A stretch of 64,000 nucleotides of DNA from positions 27,900,001 to 27,964,000 of the forward strand of contig NC_091048.1 in the NCBI RefSeq assembly GCF_963966145.1, read 5' to 3'. Position numbers and translations under genes: made by a program. The notes below the pieces were generated by a model, which saw nothing but the letters and a program-made list of their open reading frames with translations, was not told where the DNA came from and made no database searches. The stretch comes from Tenebrio molitor. Its lineage: Eukaryota > Arthropoda > Insecta > Coleoptera > Tenebrionidae. Below, in pieces: positions 58,100 through 64,000 of the stretch (position 1 is its first letter; every line of letters starts with the position of its first letter).

Positions 58100-59880
58100 C
58101 TCCACTTCGATTGTTCCACCATGGGAATTTCGTGGGACAAATTAGCCGACATTCTGAGCAGTTCTCACCGCTTTGTTGTATAAATTTTCGGTTCGACTGC
58201 CTTTCCGGATATCGCGAAGCGTCCAGGTCCTCATCCCGAAGCGAAACTTCACCTCTGACCAAAATTCTACTGTACACAAAGCGAAACGAACAAATTGACC
58301 CCCGAAAGAGCCAAATCTGATCCAATTGAATTTCTGTGGGGGCAAACGATTCACCAGATCTCTCACTGCCGCCTCGATATTAAAAATTGTTAATTTTTAG
58401 CCGCGTACCGATTCTATTGATTTATTTGGAAGCGTTTAAACGTCCTTTTTTGCTGACATTTTGTCTGAGTATTCAATCTAACTCGTTTCTTGGAAATCAC
58501 GTGTCCAGGTCCTCATCTCTAAGCAAAACTTCTCATCTCCCCCAAACTCTATTCTACACAAGACGAAACAAACAAATTGACCACCACAAGAGCCAGATTT
58601 GATTAAATTGAATTTCTCTGGGGCCAAACAACATGTTCACCAATTTTTTTTCTAAATTTTTAAACTATCTAGCTTCCTTGAAATCGCAGTGTCTAGATCC
58701 TCATCCCTGAGCAAAACTCCGCACCTCACACAATACGAAATGAACATATTGTCCACTACAAGAGCCAGATTTGATCCAAGTGAATTTCTCTGGTAGTAAA
58801 AAATTCACCAGATCATTATTTAAATGTACTAAATGTACTAACTAGCTTCCCAGAAATCAAAATTTCACATCTGACCAAAAATCTAATATGCACAATACGA
58901 AATGAAGAACTGGCCACTAAAGAAGCCAGATTTTGTCCAATTGAATTTCTCTGGGAGCAAACAATTCATTCATTTTCTCATTATCGTCTAGATATTTAAA
59001 TTTCATGGTAAAATTACACGCACGTACCAATTTTGCTGACTTGTTTTAAACTAATTAAACGTTTCTAATCTCCACTTTTTTGTTTACATTTTTAATCTAA
59101 CCAGTTTTCTGGATTCTCATCCCCAAGCTATGCCTCACGTTTGACTAAAATTCAATTTCAAACAAAATTAAACGAACAAATTGGCCACTAAAACAGCCAG
59201 ATTTGATCCAACAGAATTTTTCTAGGCGCCAAAAATATGTCAGATGTCTCACGATTGCCTAAATATTTAAATTTCGTTATCAAATTTTAGACACGTATCG
59301 ATTCTGTTTGACCTGCCTGAAATTAATGAAATGTCTTTCCTAATCCATTTTTGTCCAAATTTTCTACTAATCTAATTCAAGTGTCCAGGTTTCCATCTCA
59401 AAACAATTTTGGTCACATTTGACCAAAAAACCTCTACTCTACACAATCCAAATGAACAACTGGCCACGATGAGGGCCAGATTTTGTCCACCTGAATTTCT
59501 TTGGGGACAAAAAATTCACGAGATCTCTCTACCGCCTAGATATTTAACTTCCTTCATTAAATTTCACGCACGTACCAATTCTGTTGACTCGTTTGAAACT
59601 AATTAAACATCTCTTCCAACCGATTTTTTGTTTAAATTTTCAATCTAACTAGCCTAGGAGGAAGTCTCCAGGTTCTCAAAGCAAAACTTCACCTCTCACC
59701 GAAACTGAACTCCACACAATACGAAATGAACGAATTGGCCACTAAAATAGCCAGATTCGGTCCAACAAAATTTCTCTGGAGCCAAAAAATTCTCTAAATG
59801 GATATTTAAATTTCCCCATCAAATTCCAAACACGTACTGCTTCTGTTGACTCGTTCGAAACTAATTAAACGTCTAGACAA
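58100..59880 (+). repeat. Tandem array of transposase-derived units
   Basis: Seven units, with a partial eighth at the left, share a block resembling gccagatttgatccaattg plus aatttctctgggg, at about 58309, 58591, 58764, 58924, 59195, 59475 and 59749. Spacing is mostly 272-282 bp; two gaps are about 160-172 bp, so internal deletions occurred. Flanks repeat too (tttgaaactaattaaacg, ttttcaatctaactag, caggtcctcatc). The block translates as WPLKEPDL, then after a one-base shift PIEFLWG, which is the Tc1/mariner catalytic-Glu region. Confidence 0.85.
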
Positions 59881-59889
59881 ACACCTAAC

Positions 59890-62677
59890 CTCATCTGGGA
59901 ATCCCTCGTTGCGCTAAAAATGCGAACCGCCGTCGCATCAGATTACCAAAATTGTGGTCGTGATGAGAGTTCATCTCGAAAACTGAGCCACACCCGTCCT
60001 GCAGCTGCAGGAATCTTGATCATCGATTACTGCAATTACCGACCCAGATCATTTTCACTGGCATCGCTCAAACGTCAAGACGGACTCGCCCGAAGAAAAT
60101 GAAGAGTGAAGACTCCGGGGTTGGAACGGTCGTCGGCAGCGTCTTCGACCACCGCGAGCGTTGATTTGCGGCCGCCGCCTAACGGAGGAAGTCAAGACTT
60201 CCACGTTTTTAATTGGCTGGAAAGCATTACGTATGCGGCTTCCATATTTCATCGGGATTTTTTCCACATAAAATAACCTCATTATGAGATTCGCTCGGCC
60301 ATAATTAAATTACTAAGTAACATTCCGGAGGTCCGTTATGCGGACGGTTTGGCCGAAAAAGCAGCCGACGGCGAAGTCGTCCACGCGTGGTTTTATTGTT
60401 GTCGAGGTGGCCGAAGGGTCACACATTCCGTACGGTTTCGAGAATTGCGCGATTTATTGCCAATTCCCAGATAATCGCGCCCATTCTTTCGGACCGATAC
60501 TCTCACTAATTAATGCTCGAAGACATCGGCAAATTAATTAATTGTCGGCGGAGGTCGTTATACTGCAATTAACCGGACAGTTATGCCGTAATCCGGAGTT
60601 TTACCATTTCCCCGGCGCGATTTGTCAGTCGACGTCTTGTTCGGGCCCTCCTCTGAGGGGCCCGAGGCGCAGATGGGGCCCGGGATTAAGACCCGAGTCG
60701 AACCCCCACATTACGTCACGACGCCTCGGGACAAAAAACTCACCCGAAAACTCACCAATTCACAAGAAATTATACACTTGGGTCTTTTTTGAAAAAAAAA
60801 AAATTACAAACAAATTTTAGCGTGTCGGCAATTTACATTTGTTCAAAATGCCTTAATTAACTCGAAGAAAGAGATTTTATCCATGACAATATGTTTGAGA
60901 TCAGAGAAGATAAAAAGACATTTGCATTTCATTTAGGAATTTGCGTCCCATTACGGACCTCGTTGCGGTGAAAGTGGAGGTGTTAAAAATGCTACGCAAG
61001 ATAAAAATCACAAAAAAACAATCGTCGAATTTATTTTTGACCGAGAGAGTATGTGTAAAATGTCTCATTTTGGACAAGATTTATTTGAAAGTTGTTAATT
61101 AGCAAAACTCGATGGAGTGACCAGCACGATTTCAGCATCTAACACCTCTTGACTTCTTTTGGAAGGGTCATAATGATGTTACACTGTGAGAAATAGTTGG
61201 AAGCATTTGCACGAGTCAATACTTTGAATACATCATCATCAAAAAATAATGTAAAAACTTGTGATATTGTAAGAGATGATGCATTTCTTAATAAACAAAA
61301 AGATTTGTTGTAGTAGTTTCATAAAAAGCGATCAAATCTAAATCTATTCCATTCAGTTCTGTTTGCGGCATTTCGTCGACGGAGCAACCAGCGAGATTTC
61401 AGTATCTAACACCACTTGATCTTCGTTGGGGATCATATTATATACATTATAGAAGAAAGACCTTTCGTCCATCTCTCTTCTCTACCCGTTACAGACAATT
61501 TGTACGAAATCTGTCAGATTCCCGACCCAAATCGCACTTTACCAACTCGATGGTTTTCTCCATCTCCGACAAAAATGTCTCCTCTCCAGCGCTTTTTTTT
61601 TCAGACGCAATGATGCGCGCGAGTACCTTGAAAGTTCATCTCGTGAATTACACGGCCTTGGTCCTTTCAGCAATAACGTTTAATCTGTCACTGTGACTCA
61701 CGGAGCATTCAGCAGGACAGATCCACGTATTATAAAGTTAAAGTCCAGTTTTTGCCTGATGGAAGACACCTGTTCGCAACACACTGGAAGAGATGGGAGA
61801 GGATGGTAAAAAAAAAAAACCACGACCGTCTTTAACCAGAGACGACCAATAATGCATGACCGGTTCGTGGTGGCAAATTAGTTTGAAATTAAAATTTCTC
61901 AGGTTTTTTCCTTTGTCCGGCGCGCCATTAGAGAGGCGTTTTTTCGCGGGACAAATCTGACACATCACGAGGTGTCCGAGCGTATCCGGTTGGGGTTTAT
62001 TGCCGTGCACGGTGGAGACGTCGTCTGGTGTGGCGTTGAAGTCGCCCCGAAACGGACCGCGACCATAAATTCGAATTAGGAATGGCCGCACCGGAGGATT
62101 TTTATGCGGCGCAGCGGTCGCCCGATTTGCCTAATAGCACAAAGGTCCGGCGGGACGACGGCGATAAATTTCATTTCCAGGACGACTTAATAATCCCACC
62201 GCTATTAATGTGCCATCATTTTTGGCTTACGACCCGTGGGGGGTGTGATTTTTAGAATGCTTGGCCGAGCTCTAATTAATAAAACTTCATCTTTTTTCGA
62301 ACGAGTTCGAGCTTCTTTTTTCCAAAAATTCCAAAAAGACGCGACCACGAAGCAAAGACAAATTCAGACTCGTCGAAAGACATTTAAAAATTGTTCCAGT
62401 ACAAATCGCTCACAGAACAAGTCAGGAGAAAGGGAAAAAAAACTACTTTGAATTTTAATTTTTTTAATAATCCGTTGACATTTATTTGATGTATCTACTT
62501 GCATTTCTTGAGGAGAATATTCCCGAATAACAAACGTCAAATTGTCAAATTCTAAGGTGGAGCTGAATCAGGTTAGGTCAGAGTCTTTAATAGAGTATTT
62601 CCTTTAAATTTATTTTAGATGGTCATAGAGATACCATATTTTGAAAAACTTGAAAAAACTGAAATAATAATTTATTA
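59890..62677. other. Intergenic DNA, no gene recognised
   Basis: GC-rich at 59.9-60.75 and 61.9-62.25 kb, otherwise AT-rich. Only short, unrecognised open frames. No RNA gene seen. Confidence 0.5.
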
Positions 62678-63174
62678 TACAGGGTGATTCTGAAATAAGT
62701 TTGGAAAAAAACCGGTAATTGGTGATGATGAGAAGAAGTCATAGACAAAAAAATTTTCTTATAAAAGTTTTTTCATTTTCGAGATACAAATGATTGAAAA
62801 TTTGGTCAAAATTGCTAGTACGCTGCTGAGTTAAACGTGATTACCTGATTTTCTTGGTAGTTTAGCAACAATAACAATCAAAGGTGCCCGTCAGTCACAA
62901 ACGTAACCTTACTCCTCTCGATCATTTTCATAGAAACATTTACAAAGCAGTGTGCTTGCACCTACGACTTCATTGTGGAGTTGATGTAACAATGGTTGCT
63001 AATGAAGTGAACAAATTCGGACAAATTTTCCCTATTCATAGGCGTTGGAAACACAAGGATATTGGGTAATTTCCATCCTTTTGATTTCACCTGCAAAAGT
63101 CATTTACGCAGAATTATTTTGTGTAAAGGATACTCCACATTTTTTTTCCAAACTTATTTCAGAATCACCCTGTA
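62678..63174. mobile_element. Foldback element with TACAGGGTG ends
   Basis: Left end tacagggtgattctgaaata, right end tatttcagaatcaccctgta: perfect over 20 bp and continuing as agtttggaaaaaaa. 497 bp. The only open frame inside is 61 codons and is not recognised. Confidence 0.85.
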
Positions 63175-63233
63175 TTTGTTGACATTGTTGAAAAATCTAG
63201 GTTGTTGTTATTAGAATGATGAACTCAAACAAC

Positions 63234-63345
63234 CATAAATTATTCGGTCAGAAGACCAATTATTATCAAATAAAAGCCCTCGACTTTGTCTCGTGCTCTT
63301 ATTTACTAATAATTGGTCTTCTGACCTCATTTATGGATGTTTTCG
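63234..63345. repeat. Inverted repeat
   Basis: Arms ccataaattattcggtcaga and the complement of tctgacctcatttatgg, with gaccaattatta / taataattggtc continuing inward to a loop of about 25 bp. Lies 100 bp before the palindromic foldback at 63444. Confidence 0.8.
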
Positions 63346-63443
63346 TTCATTAGCAAAAAAAATTCCGATAAAAAATTTTGCACTTGGGATATAATTAATA
63401 CATTATGTAAAAATTATTAAATGAGAAAATAAACTATGAAGTA

Positions 63444-63658
63444 TACAGGGTGTAATTGAAATGCACGGAATAATTTTAACCACGAGCTACTGGGTTCATG
63501 TAGAACTCTGAAAAAATATTTAAAAAATTCTATGTCAAAAATTAAATGTCATTTTATTTATTTTTTTGACAGAATTTTTTAAATATTTTTTCAGAGTTCT
63601 ACATGAACCCAGTAGCTCGTGGTTAAAATTATTCCGTGCTTTTCAATTACACCCTGTA
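63444..63658. mobile_element. Nearly perfect palindromic foldback element
   Basis: Two arms of about 95 bp are near-perfect complements around a short AT-rich loop (about 63540-63560). The ends are tacagggtgtaattgaaatg and, on the right, ttcaattacaccctgta. The arm similarity suggests it is the youngest element in the window. Confidence 0.92.
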
Positions 63659-64000
63659 GTTCTGCTTGTAAACCAGACATAAATTTGGTAATCCAGGAGG
63701 TCCCCAAATTGACAATTTTTGAAAAAAAAATGGATTTATTTTTATTTCTTTCTTTAAAAATCTTTCAAAATATCTAATAAATGTGAAACAAAACAGAAAG
63801 GGTGCACTTTTAAAAATTTCTTTGCAAAATATTCTTAGCTTTCCCTAAGATATTTAAAAATTTTGAAATTTTGGAAAAACAACTCGAAACTACATAGTTC
63901 TGAACATTTCCTAACATATTTTACAGAATAATATGGTCAAGTGGTAGATATTTTTTCTGCAACAAAAGGCTTCTCTCTCAAGGTTTTCGGATAAATTTTC

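Noticed and set aside
1..64000. tRNA, rRNA and CRISPR arrays
   Set aside because: No tRNA B-box with a matching acceptor stem, no rRNA-like sequence and no regularly spaced direct repeats with unique spacers; the two tandem arrays are mobile-element fragments.

Overview
The window is eukaryotic nuclear DNA from an insect. Coding sequence is split into exons by GT-AG introns, there are AATAAA poly(A) signals, and the non-coding DNA is full of decayed Tc1/mariner-like and non-LTR elements. Ssh and Smg6 homologues with a compact GC-rich coding style suggest a beetle, but no sequence here proves the order or species; that is inference.

Three protein genes can be supported. (1) Slingshot (ssh), + strand, exons from 12468 to 21121: cofilin phosphatase with an SSH-N region, a DEK-C-like helical segment, a dual-specificity phosphatase domain with an intact HCX5R loop, and a long disordered tail. 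Its first coding exon(s) were not found. (2) A WD40-repeat protein, - strand, six exons from 23551 down to 22009, converging tail-to-tail with ssh. (3) Smg6 (EST1A-like nonsense-mediated-decay endonuclease), + strand, 13 exons from 24012 to 50346, adding up to an uninterrupted 1502-residue protein. It has two exon-junction-complex binding motifs, a 14-3-3-like/EST1 helical domain and a PIN domain with all three catalytic Asp. Smg6 and the WD40 gene are head-to-head, about 460 bp apart, and may share a promoter region.

Layout: 1-12.4 kb, non-coding (upstream or first intron of ssh), with an RTE-like reverse transcriptase relic at 3.3-4.15 kb, a dispersed repeat at 6.4 kb and a foldback element at 10.2 kb. 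12.4-21.5 kb, ssh. 21.5-24.0 kb, WD40 gene and divergent promoter. 24.0-51.05 kb, Smg6, whose large introns carry foldback elements, RT and transposase relics and two CTCF-like sites. 51.05-64 kb, no recognisable gene: GC-rich islands alternate with AT-rich transposon debris. The debris includes a tandem array of RT fragments (55.4-56.6 kb), a tandem array of transposase fragments (58.1-59.9 kb) and several foldback elements whose ends begin TACAGGGTG.

The genes share no operon or pathway. Ssh acts on actin turnover and Smg6 on mRNA quality control; the WD40 protein's role is unknown. The most unusual content is the repeat biology: small conserved catalytic patches of two different mobile-element enzymes have been tandemly amplified after they were already broken.
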